Source: SVTX01 sp045577415
GTDB taxonomy: Bacteria; Bacillota; Clostridia; Oscillospirales; CAG-272
Reading direction: 5' to 3'
NCBI GenBank assembly: GCA_045577415.1
Contig: JAZNII010000073.1
Location: 1 to 27,448, forward strand
DNA: 27,448 nt
The notes under the pieces were generated by a model. It had not been told where the DNA came from. It did not search any database and saw nothing but the letters and a program-made list of their open reading frames with translations. Of this stretch, positions 6,922-14,272 are shown piece after piece (position 1 is the stretch's first letter; each line of letters opens with the position of its first letter). The position numbers and the translations under genes are program-made.

Positions 6922-7503
6922 TTAAGCCTGCTCGTTTTCGGGAATATTCAGGGAAACTCCCTCGATAAGATCAAAGAAGCAATTATCGTCCGCCACCTCT
7001 ATTCTCACCCCCTCGATATGGATGTAGCGGAGGGATGCGTAGGTGTAGGAGGACAGAGGACGGTCGAGTGCGTCGTTGGTGTGCGCGCTGACCAAGGTCT
7101 GACCCTCGGAGAAGCCTGTTATGAGTAGAGTGTGGTAAAAATCTCCCGATTCGTCGGCGAGCTGAACTACATCGCCCTCGTAAACGCCGAGAGCGTCCAC
7201 CTCGATGCCAAAGGGACCGATGCCGCCGTTTTTGCTTGCGAAGGCAGGACTTCCCGTAATAAAATCGTAGAAAAATTCAACGCTGCTCCATGCGGGCGCG
7301 CGGTTGTTCTCGTTTATGTAATACCAGCCGAAGTCGGGAGTGAAATTCATCTGGCAGGTGCCTGCGTAGATGCTTTGGGAAACAAAACTTGTACAGTCTC
7401 CTCCGCGTCCCGCAAAATTTGTGAAAAGCGGATTGCGCGAGAGCGCCCACCGTCTGGCGTATTCAACGGCGCGGGCGCGGTTGTATTCTTTATATACTAT
7501 CAT
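6922..7503 (-). CDS. Amidase_6 domain protein (putative cysteine amidase)
   Basis: A 193-residue protein built almost wholly of the putative amidase domain PF12671. The family hallmarks are YNRARAVEYARRWA (7-20), NPLFTNF (24-30), GGDCTSFVSQ with the likely catalytic Cys37, and FYHTLLITG with His124. It probably hydrolyses an amide bond, perhaps in wall material, but no substrate is established for most members. There is no signal peptide, so a cytoplasmic, mother-cell or released role is likely. It is divergent from sipL. Some relatives are found near sporulation genes, which would fit, but that is inference. The ribosome binding site CGGAGG lies about 7 nt before ATG. No clear terminator was found between it and the AI-2E promoter. 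Confidence 0.85.
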   Translation of the reverse strand: MIVYKEYNRARAVEYARRWALSRNPLFTNFAGRGGDCTSFVSQSIYAGTCQMNFTPDFGWYYINENNRAPAWSSVEFFYDFITGSPAFASKNGGIGPFGIEVDALGVYEGDVVQLADESGDFYHTLLITGFSEGQTLVSAHTNDALDRPLSSYTYASLRYIHIEGVRIEVADDNCFFDLIEGVSLNIPENEQA

Positions 7504-7580
7504 TATTCTACCTCCGTAGATGATCTTTAATCGTTTTTTCGGCGAATTTCATGTAAGTAAGACCCAAAGAGATCAGAACG

Positions 7581-7610
7581 GTAATAAATCCGCCGAGCAC
7601 CGCATAAGGT
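7581..7610 (+). promoter_or_regulatory. Candidate sigma-E-like promoter of sipL
   Basis: GTAATAAA (7581-7588) matches the sigma-E -35 GKMATATT at 6 of 8 positions. After a 14-nt spacer, CATAAGGT (7603-7610) keeps CATA and the final T of the -10. It lies about 31 nt before the sipL ATG. Sigma-E control of sipL is known in Clostridioides difficile. The match is only moderate. Confidence 0.35.
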
Positions 7611-7641
7611 TTAGTGAAAAATTTATGCGGAGGAATAAAAT

Positions 7642-9180
7642 ATGGATAAATACGCAAAGGGAAGCGCGTCGGCGCGCTTGCAGATCCCGATCTCGGATAA
7701 AACGGTTACCACGGAGCTGTCGGGAGATTTCGTTCTGCCCGATTATCAGCCTGAGATCAAGCGGCTTTTAAGAGTAAGCGCATCGGTATTGCCACCGTCA
7801 AAGTACATAGGCGACCGACAGGCGGAGTTCGCGGGGAATATCGACTATTATGTGCTTTACATAGGCAGCGACAACGCTCCGTACTGCGCGCCGCTTACCG
7901 CGGAGTATAAGATAGATATGCCTCTTGACGCCGACATGGGCGAGAGCGACGGATATCTTCAATCGCTTGGCGGTTCGGCGGCGATCCAGCCCGATATGAT
8001 AAGCGGCAGAGTAACTGCTCCGAGAAAGCTGAGTATCAAATGCCGCCTTAAGAGCCGTATACAGATCTTTGGCGAAATGCCTCTTGAGGACGGATACACC
8101 CACGGTGAGGACGGCTTGCAGGTCTTGCGCGGAAGGGTATCTGCCACCGAGTGTCTGCGTGGCGCGGGCGAGCTTTTGAGAGTGTCGGACGAGATGATAT
8201 GCGACAGCCGCGACGGTGAGCTTCGGGTGATCTCGGCAGAGGGCAGAGTGCTTATGAGCGAGGTGACATCCACTCGTGACGCTATCGTGTGCCGCGGAGA
8301 CCTCTACGTCAAGCTTCTGCTCTGCCGAGAGGAGGACGGAACCCCCTATACCGCGATCCGCAAGATGCCTCTGTCCCAGACAGTTGCCGTGGAGGGCGTG
8401 AACACGGGAGACAGCGCATCGGCGAAGGGCAGCGTTTGCGAGCTTAACGTAACGGTGGACGAGGGACGCATCGGCATCGAGTCGGGGGTCATTATTGAGG
8501 CTCAGGCGGCTCATTCGGAGGACGTGGAATACGTCAAGGACGTGTATTCGGTCTCACGCAGAAGCGAGAACGGATATAAGACGGTCACCGTTCCCCGCGC
8601 CGCAGTCTGCTTTGGCGGAAACTTTACGCTCAGCGATTCGCTCTCCCTTGAGGAGTCGGGATTAGCACCCGGCGCTCGTGTGATAGACGCGTCGGGAACG
8701 GCTACGGTAGAGGAATATACCCTTGATGGCGGAAAATGCGCGATAAGCGGAAAGGCTAAATTTGCCTTGCTCACCGAAAAGGACGGAGAATACGGCATCA
8801 GCGAAGCCGAGCTGCCTTTCAGCTACAGAACGTCGGCAAGCGGTGACTTTTCACGGGCGAATTGCGAGTGCGAGATCATCTCGGCAAGGGCGAGAGCTGA
8901 CGGCGAGCGCGTTGGCATCGATGCTGAGATAGGCGTTATCGGCATGGCGATCTCTGACAGTGCCGAAAGGATACTTTCGGGCGCGGCGTTTGGGGATGAG
9001 ATAAGCGCTTCGAGAGGAGAATTCGTTGTTTGTTATCCCTCGGATGAAGACACCCTTTGGAGCGTGGCAAAAAGATACGGCGCGTCTCTTGACGCTCTCC
9101 GCGAATCTAACCGCATATCCGACGATGCGTCTCCCGATTCTCTCGAATCGCTTCAAAACGTGCCGTTTTTGGTGATCTGA
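7642..9180 (+). CDS. sipL: SipL-like spore coat morphogenetic protein (SPOCS + LysM)
   Basis: A 512-residue protein with DUF3794/SPOCS-type beta-rich repeats over most of its length and a C-terminal LysM from about residue 460 (SDEDTLWSVAKRYGASLDALRESNRI). This architecture and length match SipL, the clostridial counterpart of SpoVID. SipL binds the SpoIVA ATPase through its LysM and anchors the coat to the forespore surface in the mother cell. The N-terminal segment (residues 1-50, including SGDFVLPDYQPEIKRLLRV) is the typical SPOCS opening. The start is well supported by GCGGAGGA 8 nt upstream. It ends at a bidirectional terminator shared with the convergent small-gene unit. The function is inferred from family architecture. 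A generic SPOCS/LysM paralogue is the alternative. Confidence 0.85.
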   Translation: MDKYAKGSASARLQIPISDKTVTTELSGDFVLPDYQPEIKRLLRVSASVLPPSKYIGDRQAEFAGNIDYYVLYIGSDNAPYCAPLTAEYKIDMPLDADMGESDGYLQSLGGSAAIQPDMISGRVTAPRKLSIKCRLKSRIQIFGEMPLEDGYTHGEDGLQVLRGRVSATECLRGAGELLRVSDEMICDSRDGELRVISAEGRVLMSEVTSTRDAIVCRGDLYVKLLLCREEDGTPYTAIRKMPLSQTVAVEGVNTGDSASAKGSVCELNVTVDEGRIGIESGVIIEAQAAHSEDVEYVKDVYSVSRRSENGYKTVTVPRAAVCFGGNFTLSDSLSLEESGLAPGARVIDASGTATVEEYTLDGGKCAISGKAKFALLTEKDGEYGISEAELPFSYRTSASGDFSRANCECEIISARARADGERVGIDAEIGVIGMAISDSAERILSGAAFGDEISASRGEFVVCYPSDEDTLWSVAKRYGASLDALRESNRISDDASPDSLESLQNVPFLVI

Positions 9181-9200
9181 TAGCGTTATTTGTGAAAAAT

Positions 9201-9241
9201 GCTTTTGTTTAATGTGGATGCGTTAAACAAAAGCTTTTTTT
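9201..9241. terminator. Bidirectional terminator between sipL and the 9284-10689 unit
   Basis: A perfect 12-bp stem GCTTTTGTTTAA (9201-9212) with TTAAACAAAAGC (9223-9234) and a 10-nt loop. Seven T follow on the plus strand and an ATTTTT tail follows on the minus strand, so it serves both convergent transcripts. Confidence 0.9.
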
Positions 9242-9283
9242 ATATGGTAGCTTGCGTGGCACGTTGAGATCGGTTTAGCCGAA

Positions 9284-9844
9284 TTACCCCGCAAAAAGCA
9301 AAAATCCCAAAAGCAAAAGCAGCTCGTTGTCACATTCGTCGCCGTCGCCCGAAAGGTAGACTAAAAGCATTATTGCAAGTATCAGGATCTCCTCGCTTCC
9401 GATTCCGTGACCAAACGGGAAATGCCTGGCACCCGACGTCGAAGATGGTAGCAGAGAGGAGAAGATAGAAGCCTTTTGAACCCTTTCCGCGCCCTTGTGG
9501 GAGGCTTCGGACTCCGAATCGCGAGAGCGCTCGCCGTCTATCTCATGAGGACGAGCCGACTCGTGCGTGATGTCGGGAGAGATGCCGCTACCCGAATCCT
9601 CTCGGTCATCTTGTGGCAGATGCGGAACGCTTTGATAAGGCTGACGCTCGTCGGTTGCTTGCCCCTCTGACCTGTCCCGCCGGGGGGGAGCGTCTATGTG
9701 AGTGGGAGGGGGCATATCCCCAAAGGGACTTTGGTCACGAAAGGCGTGACCGCTATAATTTTCGGGTATTTTTACCCTGCCTCTGCTTTCGGCAGGCGGT
9801 CTTACGTACATACAATTCTCCATTCCGCCGCCAAGTGACGGCAT
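9284..9844 (-). CDS. Unrecognised Pro/Ser-rich protein with hydrophobic C-terminus
   Basis: A 186-residue protein I do not recognise. Residues 1-125 are polar and look disordered, rich in Pro, Arg, Ser, Asp and Glu. The C-terminal 40 residues are very different: a Leu/Ile-rich segment (EEILILAIMLLVYLS), an acidic turn (GDGDECDNE) and a second short hydrophobic run (LLLLLGFLLFAG), suggesting a hairpin membrane anchor. Small clostridial proteins ending in this hydrophobic/acidic/hydrophobic pattern are often sporulation-associated, but I cannot name a family. The start is uncertain: ATG at 9844 has no clear ribosome binding site, and ATG at 9820 (MENCMYV) is an alternative. It is the last gene of a probable three-gene unit, separated from the previous one by a hairpin-bearing 98-nt gap. 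Confidence 0.65.
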   Translation of the reverse strand: MPSLGGGMENCMYVRPPAESRGRVKIPENYSGHAFRDQSPFGDMPPPTHIDAPPRRDRSEGQATDERQPYQSVPHLPQDDREDSGSGISPDITHESARPHEIDGERSRDSESEASHKGAERVQKASIFSSLLPSSTSGARHFPFGHGIGSEEILILAIMLLVYLSGDGDECDNELLLLLGFLLFAG

Positions 9845-9857
9845 AAATACGATCTGT

Positions 9858-9896
9858 GAATTTTGCCTATCGGCAAAATTCGAGTGTGAAAAGGCT
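9858..9896. repeat. Perfect hairpin plus TTCGAGNGTGAA motif (third copy)
   Basis: GAATTTTGCC (9858-9867) pairs perfectly with GGCAAAATTC (9872-9881) around TATC. The sequence continues TTCGAGTGTGAA (9879-9890), the 12-nt motif also found at 4727 and 4862. It lies in the gap inside the small-gene unit and may alter expression of the last gene. Confidence 0.6.
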
Positions 9897-9942
9897 TATT
9901 GACCTTTAAGAATGAAGTGATATTCGCGCCGTTCTCCTTGCT

Positions 9943-10446
9943 CTAAAGGGTCTTAAGCACGTCACCTAAACGATCAAGCTTGATGATGTAGTCTATTGCC
10001 TGACGGCGGTCCGAGCTTAGATAAGGCTTCAGAGCGCAAAGAAGGGCGGCGCGGCGGTCGTCGCCTCGGCGGTGGTGGTGAGACGCCGATGCAGGAACGG
10101 TGCCGTCACCGTCAGACGGAGATGCAGATGGAGACGGTGAAAAGGTGGGAACAGAGGATGGCGCAGAGGTCGCTCCGCCGCTTGCGGCAGTGGAGGAGAG
10201 CATCTCCATTATAGGCTTCACCGTGGATATTATGGTAGGAAGCTTTGCGAGAAGCTCGGGATTTGACAAAAGAGATGAGAGGATGTCGGGTGTTGCCGAG
10301 GCGGGAGCGGCGGTCTCCCTTGGAGCATCCTCTTGCTTTGGGGTGTTGGCGACGGGCTGAGCCGATATGCTTTTGATGATCTCGGCAAGGTAATCGCTGC
10401 CTATGGGCGGAGACCTTTTCGCGCTGTTGTTTTCGTTATCTGCCAT
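9943..10446 (-). CDS. Unrecognised protein with conserved-looking helical ends
   Basis: A 167-residue protein of unknown function. An N-terminal helical stretch (PIGSDYLAEIIKSISAQ) is followed by a Pro/Ala linker. Next is a helical block (DILSSLLSNPELLAKLPTII, then VKPIMEML), a low-complexity Ser/Pro/Thr/Ala segment with a HHHRR cluster, and a C-terminal helical domain (RRAALLCALKPYLSSDRRQA, then IDYIIKLDRLGDVLKTL). The pattern of two helical blocks bracketing a disordered linker looks like an adaptor. A GGGGGA ribosome binding site precedes ATG by about 6 nt, and the gap to the upstream gene is 12 nt, so co-transcription is likely. It has no signal peptide or membrane segment. Confidence 0.75.
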   Translation of the reverse strand: MADNENNSAKRSPPIGSDYLAEIIKSISAQPVANTPKQEDAPRETAAPASATPDILSSLLSNPELLAKLPTIISTVKPIMEMLSSTAASGGATSAPSSVPTFSPSPSASPSDGDGTVPASASHHHRRGDDRRAALLCALKPYLSSDRRQAIDYIIKLDRLGDVLKTL

Positions 10447-10458
10447 ATCGTCCCCCGA

Positions 10459-10689
10459 TCATTGAGACCGCTTGCCGTTCTTGTAGCTTTCTATCAGCTC
10501 GCCGGCACGCGCGAGATCGCCGTCGGTGGCGGTCGAGAGAGCCGCGCGGATGCCCGCAAGCTCCTTTTCACCGAATTTGACGGTTGAAGGGTCAACTCCC
10601 GCGTCGGCTATAAGCTTTTTTATGACCAAAGAAAGTCTTGCGTCGTCAAGTGTGAGCAGCATATCAACCGCTCTTTTATCAAGCATCAT
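10459..10689 (-). CDS. Small unrecognised helical protein
   Basis: A 76-residue, probably all-helical cytoplasmic protein and the first gene of the minus-strand trio. There is a strong ribosome binding site (AAGAAAGGAG, about 7 nt before ATG; two adjacent ATG codons at 10689 and 10686). The sequence begins LDKRAVDMLLTLDDARLSLV and has a middle VDPSTVKF segment and a C-terminal LARAGELIESYKNGKR. I do not recognise a named family. Its neighbour shares the style of short helices joined by flexible loops, so the two products may interact; that is inference only. Confidence 0.75.
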   Translation of the reverse strand: MMLDKRAVDMLLTLDDARLSLVIKKLIADAGVDPSTVKFGEKELAGIRAALSTATDGDLARAGELIESYKNGKRSQ

Positions 10690-10823
10690 AAAAACTCCTT
10701 TCTTGAGCGACCGCTAAGACCGCTCTTGTGTTTTCAATACAGTTTATGTTAAAACTCCAAAAACGTGCGGATATTAGCTTTAATTGGTGTTGTTACGAAA
10801 ATATGAAAAATATAAAAATCATA

Positions 10824-10852
10824 TAGACAAAAGCGGAAGATTTTGCTATAAT
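10824..10852 (+). promoter_or_regulatory. Sigma-A promoter of the phosphodiesterase gene
   Basis: TAGACA (10824-10829), a 17-nt spacer and perfect TATAAT (10847-10852). The -35 matches 5 of 6. The leader to the ATG is about 43 nt. Confidence 0.75.
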
Positions 10853-10901
10853 ATTAATGTGCGCCGACTTTTGTCGGCAGAATGTTACAAGGCGGCAGAT
10901 G

Positions 10902-11417
10902 ATGAATATTCTCGTTTTTTCGGATTCGCACGGCAGAGGCTCAAATATGCTTGAGGCTCTTTCAAGGCAAATAAAAAGACCCGATGCCATAGTTTTTCTT
11001 GGCGATGGGCTTCGTGACCTTTCATACTGTGAGTTTGGCGAAATTCCCGTGCTGGCGGTCTCGGGCAACTGCGATACCTTTAGCTTTTATGGAAAGGAAA
11101 ATGCCGAGGATGAGATGGTCATGACTCTCGGCGGCAAGAGAATAATGATGACCCACGGCGACCGCTACGCCGTTAAAAGCGGTCTTGCTCGGATAGCGAT
11201 GGCGGCTGACGGAAAAGATGTTGACATCGCGCTTTTCGGTCACACTCACAACCCTCTTGCTATGTATCTTGACCGAGACGAAAACGAGCTTGGTATCAAG
11301 CTGAAAAAGCCGCTCTATCTTTTCAATCCCGGCAGCATCGGCGGTTATGACGCTTCCTTCGGGTGCATCGAGCTTGACGGAAAGGGCGCTGTTATTCTGT
11401 CTCACGGAAATCTGTAA
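10902..11417 (+). CDS. YfcE/MJ0936-type metallophosphoesterase
   Basis: About 171 residues from the second of two adjacent ATG codons. This start is preferred because AAGGCGG lies about 6 nt upstream and the fold begins at once with MNILVFSDSHG. All five metal-binding motifs of the calcineurin-like phosphodiesterases are present in order: DSHG, LGDG, GNCD, THGD and GHTH. A PGSIGG motif lies near the end. The YfcE subfamily hydrolyses phosphodiesters using two divalent metal ions such as Mn2+; the physiological substrate is unclear. It has its own promoter and converges on spoVG. Translation from an upstream ATG at 10857 would add 15 residues unlike the family. Confidence 0.92.
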   Translation: MNILVFSDSHGRGSNMLEALSRQIKRPDAIVFLGDGLRDLSYCEFGEIPVLAVSGNCDTFSFYGKENAEDEMVMTLGGKRIMMTHGDRYAVKSGLARIAMAADGKDVDIALFGHTHNPLAMYLDRDENELGIKLKKPLYLFNPGSIGGYDASFGCIELDGKGAVILSHGNL

Positions 11418-11430
11418 AAAGATAAAAAGA

Positions 11431-11459
11431 AAAAAGGAAGACTCTGCGGAATCTTCCTT
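11431..11459 (-). terminator. Intrinsic terminator of spoVG
   Basis: AAGGAAGA (11434-11441) pairs with TCTTCCTT (11452-11459) around a 10-nt loop. On the minus strand the stem is followed by a run of U. It lies 11 nt past the spoVG stop. Confidence 0.85.
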
Positions 11460-11469
11460 GTGGATTCAA

Positions 11470-11772
11470 TCAAACCTCTGCGGCTTCCTCTTCGGGAGCG
11501 GCAAAATCCTCGGCGTGGGTAAGCGCTTCCTCGTAAGCCGCGAGAACCGACTGTTCAAGCATCGATCTGAACTGAGAATTGATAGGATGTACTATGTCGC
11601 GATAGGTATCGTCGGGGTTCTTTCTGCTGGGCATTACGATGAAAAATTTGTCACGTGCGTTGATAACCTTGATGTCGTGAACTGCAAGCTGACCGTCAAA
11701 GGTTACCGAAACGATAGCCTTCATGGGTCCTTCTTCAAAAAGCTTCCTTATCTTAATGTCTGTGATCTGCAT
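11470..11772 (-). CDS. spoVG: Septation/sporulation regulator SpoVG
   Basis: A 100-residue protein matching SpoVG over its full length: MQITDIKIRKL at the start, GPMKAIVSVTFDGQLAVHDI (about 15-34), then FFIVMPSRK and RDIVHPINS, with a helical C-terminal LAAYEEAL. SpoVG is a small nucleic-acid-binding regulator that affects septum formation, sporulation, and capsule or virulence genes in various Firmicutes. An acidic tail (APEEEAAEV) ends the protein. A GGAGG ribosome binding site is 9 nt before ATG. It is monocistronic with a dedicated terminator, whereas in Bacillus it usually follows yabJ, which is absent here. Confidence 0.97.
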   Translation of the reverse strand: MQITDIKIRKLFEEGPMKAIVSVTFDGQLAVHDIKVINARDKFFIVMPSRKNPDDTYRDIVHPINSQFRSMLEQSVLAAYEEALTHAEDFAAPEEEAAEV

Positions 11773-11953
11773 TGTGTTAAACCTCCGTTGTTTTTTTATA
11801 CTTTCTACAATAACATTATAATTGCCTTGTGTGACGGCTATTAAACTGTAAAAGTGTTTTTTTTGTGAAGAAAGGTATTTTTTCCAGAGTTTTTTCGTTT
11901 ATTTTGTCAAAATCGGCAATTTTTAAATACAGTTATCTTTAAGGAGTTAATTT

Positions 11954-13372
11954 ATGGCAACACCCAATACACATCTCGGAGCCGAGAGGATACGCGAAAT
12001 AATGTCGTCAAGCTCGGATAAGGGCATATTTTTTCTCGGAGCAGGGGGAATAATGATGTCCTCGCTGGCTCTGCTGACATGTAGAGCGGGATTTACGGTC
12101 AGAGGCTCTGACAGAGCAAGGTCAGCGCTGACAGATAAGCTTGAGGCGGCGGGAATTAAAATGTTTTATTCTCACGCCGAAGATAATCTTGGGGAGAATT
12201 GCGGCGCGCTGGTCTATACCGTGGCGGTCTCTCCCGACACCCCTGAATACGCAAAAGCGCAGAGAGAGGGAATACCTTGTATCTCACGCGCCGACTATCT
12301 TGGCTACATAATGACCGAGTACAAGAACCGTGTGGGCGTTGCGGGTATGCACGGAAAGAGCAGCTGTACCTCTATGCTTGCGCAGATCTTTCTCGATGCG
12401 GCGGAGAATAGAGAATCGAGCGACCCCACTATCGTATCGGGCGCGACCTACGCTCCTATGGGCGGCGCGTATTACCTTGGCGAGCATGATAATTTCGTCT
12501 TTGAGGCTTGCGAATATATGGATAGCTTTCTTGATTTCAACCCCACCGTTGCCGTCTTGCTCAACGAGGAGATCGAACACGTGGATTATTTCAAGAGCAT
12601 CGAGCAGATACGCGATTCCTTTACACGGTATGCTTCACTCGTGGGCAAGGACGGAGTGGTAGTCTATAATATCGACGACCCCGATACGGTAATTTCCGCC
12701 GACAGAGTTGATGCGTCAAAGATAAGCTTCGGTCTGTCCGAGACGGCTCTTGTACGCGCGACCAATATCGACCTTGACACCTTCCCCATAGAATTCGATG
12801 TTGAGATCGAGGGTGAGCATTTTGCCCATATCGCTCTGCCGTCCTTTGGCAAGCATAGCGTTTATAACGCGCTCGCCGCCACCGCCGCCAGCCTTGCCTG
12901 CGGAATATCCGCGGAGACTATCGTAAAGGGACTTACAAATTTCAAGGGCGCGGGGCGCAGAATGGAATATAAGGGCGAAGTGAACGGCGCTGTTGTTTAC
13001 GACGATTACGGTCATCATCCCACCGAGGTGGCGGCAACCCTTGCGGGCGCGAAAAAGGTCTGTCGCGGCAGACTTATATGCGTCTTCCAGCCTCATACCT
13101 TTAGCCGAACCGCTGCGCTTGCCGAGCAGTTTGTCGATGCCTTTGCGGAAGCCGATAAGGTCATTCTGACCGAAATCTACGCCGCGAGGGAGGAGAATAT
13201 TTACGGTATTTCGTCGGAAAAGCTTGCCGTCACTGTTGGTGAAAAGGCAATCTACGGCGGAGACCTCGATTCTGTTGCCGAGATAATAAAAAAGACCGCG
13301 AGACAGGACGATACGGTCATCGTCATGGGCGCGGGAGATATTTTCAAGGTGTTTTCTAAATTAGGCGTGTAA
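11954..13372 (+). CDS. murC: UDP-N-acetylmuramate--L-alanine ligase MurC (variant motifs)
   Basis: A 472-residue Mur ligase that adds L-Ala to UDP-MurNAc using ATP, the first step of stem-peptide synthesis. The N-terminal UDP-binding loop is GAGGIMMSSLA (29-39). The ATP-binding loop is GMHGKSS (131-137) instead of the usual GTHGKTT. The central block FEACEYMDSF (183-192) replaces the more usual EADESDGSF. The MurC-specific DYGHHPTE (351-358) is intact and separates it from MurD, MurE and MurF. Length is normal. A strong AAGGAG ribosome binding site precedes ATG. It stands alone, not in a dcw cluster, about 5.3 kb from murD. The variant motifs look like a lineage feature and not decay, since the reading frame and other motifs are intact. 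Confidence 0.95.
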   Translation: MATPNTHLGAERIREIMSSSSDKGIFFLGAGGIMMSSLALLTCRAGFTVRGSDRARSALTDKLEAAGIKMFYSHAEDNLGENCGALVYTVAVSPDTPEYAKAQREGIPCISRADYLGYIMTEYKNRVGVAGMHGKSSCTSMLAQIFLDAAENRESSDPTIVSGATYAPMGGAYYLGEHDNFVFEACEYMDSFLDFNPTVAVLLNEEIEHVDYFKSIEQIRDSFTRYASLVGKDGVVVYNIDDPDTVISADRVDASKISFGLSETALVRATNIDLDTFPIEFDVEIEGEHFAHIALPSFGKHSVYNALAATAASLACGISAETIVKGLTNFKGAGRRMEYKGEVNGAVVYDDYGHHPTEVAATLAGAKKVCRGRLICVFQPHTFSRTAALAEQFVDAFAEADKVILTEIYAAREENIYGISSEKLAVTVGEKAIYGGDLDSVAEIIKKTARQDDTVIVMGAGDIFKVFSKLGV

Positions 13373-13405
13373 GAATTGAAGATCAAATGTAAATTGTATA
13401 AAAAG

Positions 13406-13449
13406 GCTTGGATCTTGACCCTTACGGGACTCAAGATCCAAGCTTTTTT
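13406..13449. terminator. Terminator between murC and the shell-protein gene
   Basis: A 13-bp perfect stem (13406-13418 with 13431-13443), a 12-nt loop containing CCCTTACGGG, and six T on the plus side. The minus side is followed by CTTTTTA, so it can also terminate the convergent gene. Confidence 0.92.
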
Positions 13450-13453
13450 GTTA

Positions 13454-14167
13454 TTATTGCAAATATGGCTTTGACGGTCCCTTGGGGTACTCTCCCATTG
13501 TGGTTATCAGCTCAAGACCGATCTCTCTGCCGCGAAGCACCGCATTCTTGACTGCTGATGTGTCACCCGTAAAGGCTATAATGACCTCGTTGGAATGGCT
13601 TGTGCCTACATCGGGGGTCATGTATCTCGTTATAGTGATGTTGGCGCTCTTGACGGAGGCATCAGCCATAACAAGACCGATCGCCGCAGGCGAGCCTGCC
13701 ATAAATCCGAAGGCTTGACCCACAGGAATATCAAACACCTTGGCAAGAACAGCTCCCGCACTTGCGGAATAAGCAAATTCAAGGTGTCCTGCCGAGTTTA
13801 TGTAAACTTCTCCCGCGTTACGCTTTGTCAGTTCAAGTGCGATCTCTACGGCGCGTCTCGCGTCGCTTACGTCACGACTGCCCACTACTATATAGTTTCC
13901 GTGTCCGCCCCAGCCCTTAGTGTCTCTGGGAAGCTCTGCCGAAACGAGAGTTGTATTGGTGTTTTTCACAGCCTCATCAACGGCGCAGAGCTGTCCTGCC
14001 GCACCGGTACGCGAGCTTATAAGACCGAGAGCCTTTATATCGTCGGGAAGTCCCATTTCCTCGCGCAGGGAGGGGTCTATTCCGGGGATGACCAACCCTA
14101 CGGTATCAAGGACCGTCGTTCCGACGAACTCGGGAAGAGTGCAATTTTTGTTAAATACATTATCCAT
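13454..14167 (-). CDS. Tandem BMC-domain microcompartment shell protein (PduB/EtuB-like)
   Basis: A 237-residue protein with two fused bacterial-microcompartment domains, the trimeric BMC-T shell type. The first domain holds FVGTTVLDTVGLVIPGIDPS, then LGLISSRTGAAGQ and DEAVKNTNTTLVSAELPRDT. GWGGHGNYIVVGSRDVSDAR leads into the join. The second domain has AGHLEFAYSASAGAV, VGQAFGFMAGSPAAIGLVMADA, TSHSNEVIIAFTGD and VLRGREIGLELI. These match PduB-like shell proteins, whose trimers form pseudohexagonal tiles with a gateable pore. No hexameric BMC-H, BMC-P or cargo enzyme gene lies in the window, so it is an orphan here. A perfect sigma-A promoter drives it divergently from the hypA-like operon. 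The ribosome binding site is AAAGAAAG. Confidence 0.9.
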   Translation of the reverse strand: MDNVFNKNCTLPEFVGTTVLDTVGLVIPGIDPSLREEMGLPDDIKALGLISSRTGAAGQLCAVDEAVKNTNTTLVSAELPRDTKGWGGHGNYIVVGSRDVSDARRAVEIALELTKRNAGEVYINSAGHLEFAYSASAGAVLAKVFDIPVGQAFGFMAGSPAAIGLVMADASVKSANITITRYMTPDVGTSHSNEVIIAFTGDTSAVKNAVLRGREIGLELITTMGEYPKGPSKPYLQ

Positions 14168-14243
14168 AAAAATCTTTCTTTAAACGATCACCCATTACCG
14201 AAAGGCTTGGGGCGGCAGTGTCCTGCAAAATTTGTTTTTTGTG

Positions 14244-14272
14244 TTGACAAAATTAAAATGGTCATATATAAT
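14244..14272 (+). promoter_or_regulatory. Perfect sigma-A promoter of the hypA-like/Fe-S/hypB operon
   Basis: TTGACA (14244-14249), 17-nt spacer, TATAAT (14267-14272). Its -10 overlaps by 2 nt the -10 of the opposing promoter at 14271-14299. Predicted transcription starts near 14280, about 60 nt before the hypA-like ATG. Confidence 0.88.

Noticed and set aside
7600..7630. Hairpin CCGCATAA/TTATGCGG that could hide the sipL Shine-Dalgarno
   Set aside because: If the sigma-E-like promoter is right, the 5' arm lies in the -10 region and is not transcribed. The stem is also weak with a 15-nt loop.
7798..8514. 238-codon minus-strand frame within sipL
   Set aside because: Antisense shadow of a confidently identified gene, with no ribosome binding site.
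14168..14264. Possible riboswitch in the leader of the BMC shell gene
   Set aside because: I compared it with cobalamin and NiCo riboswitch core motifs and found no convincing match; only a 4-bp GCAG/CTGC hairpin is clear.
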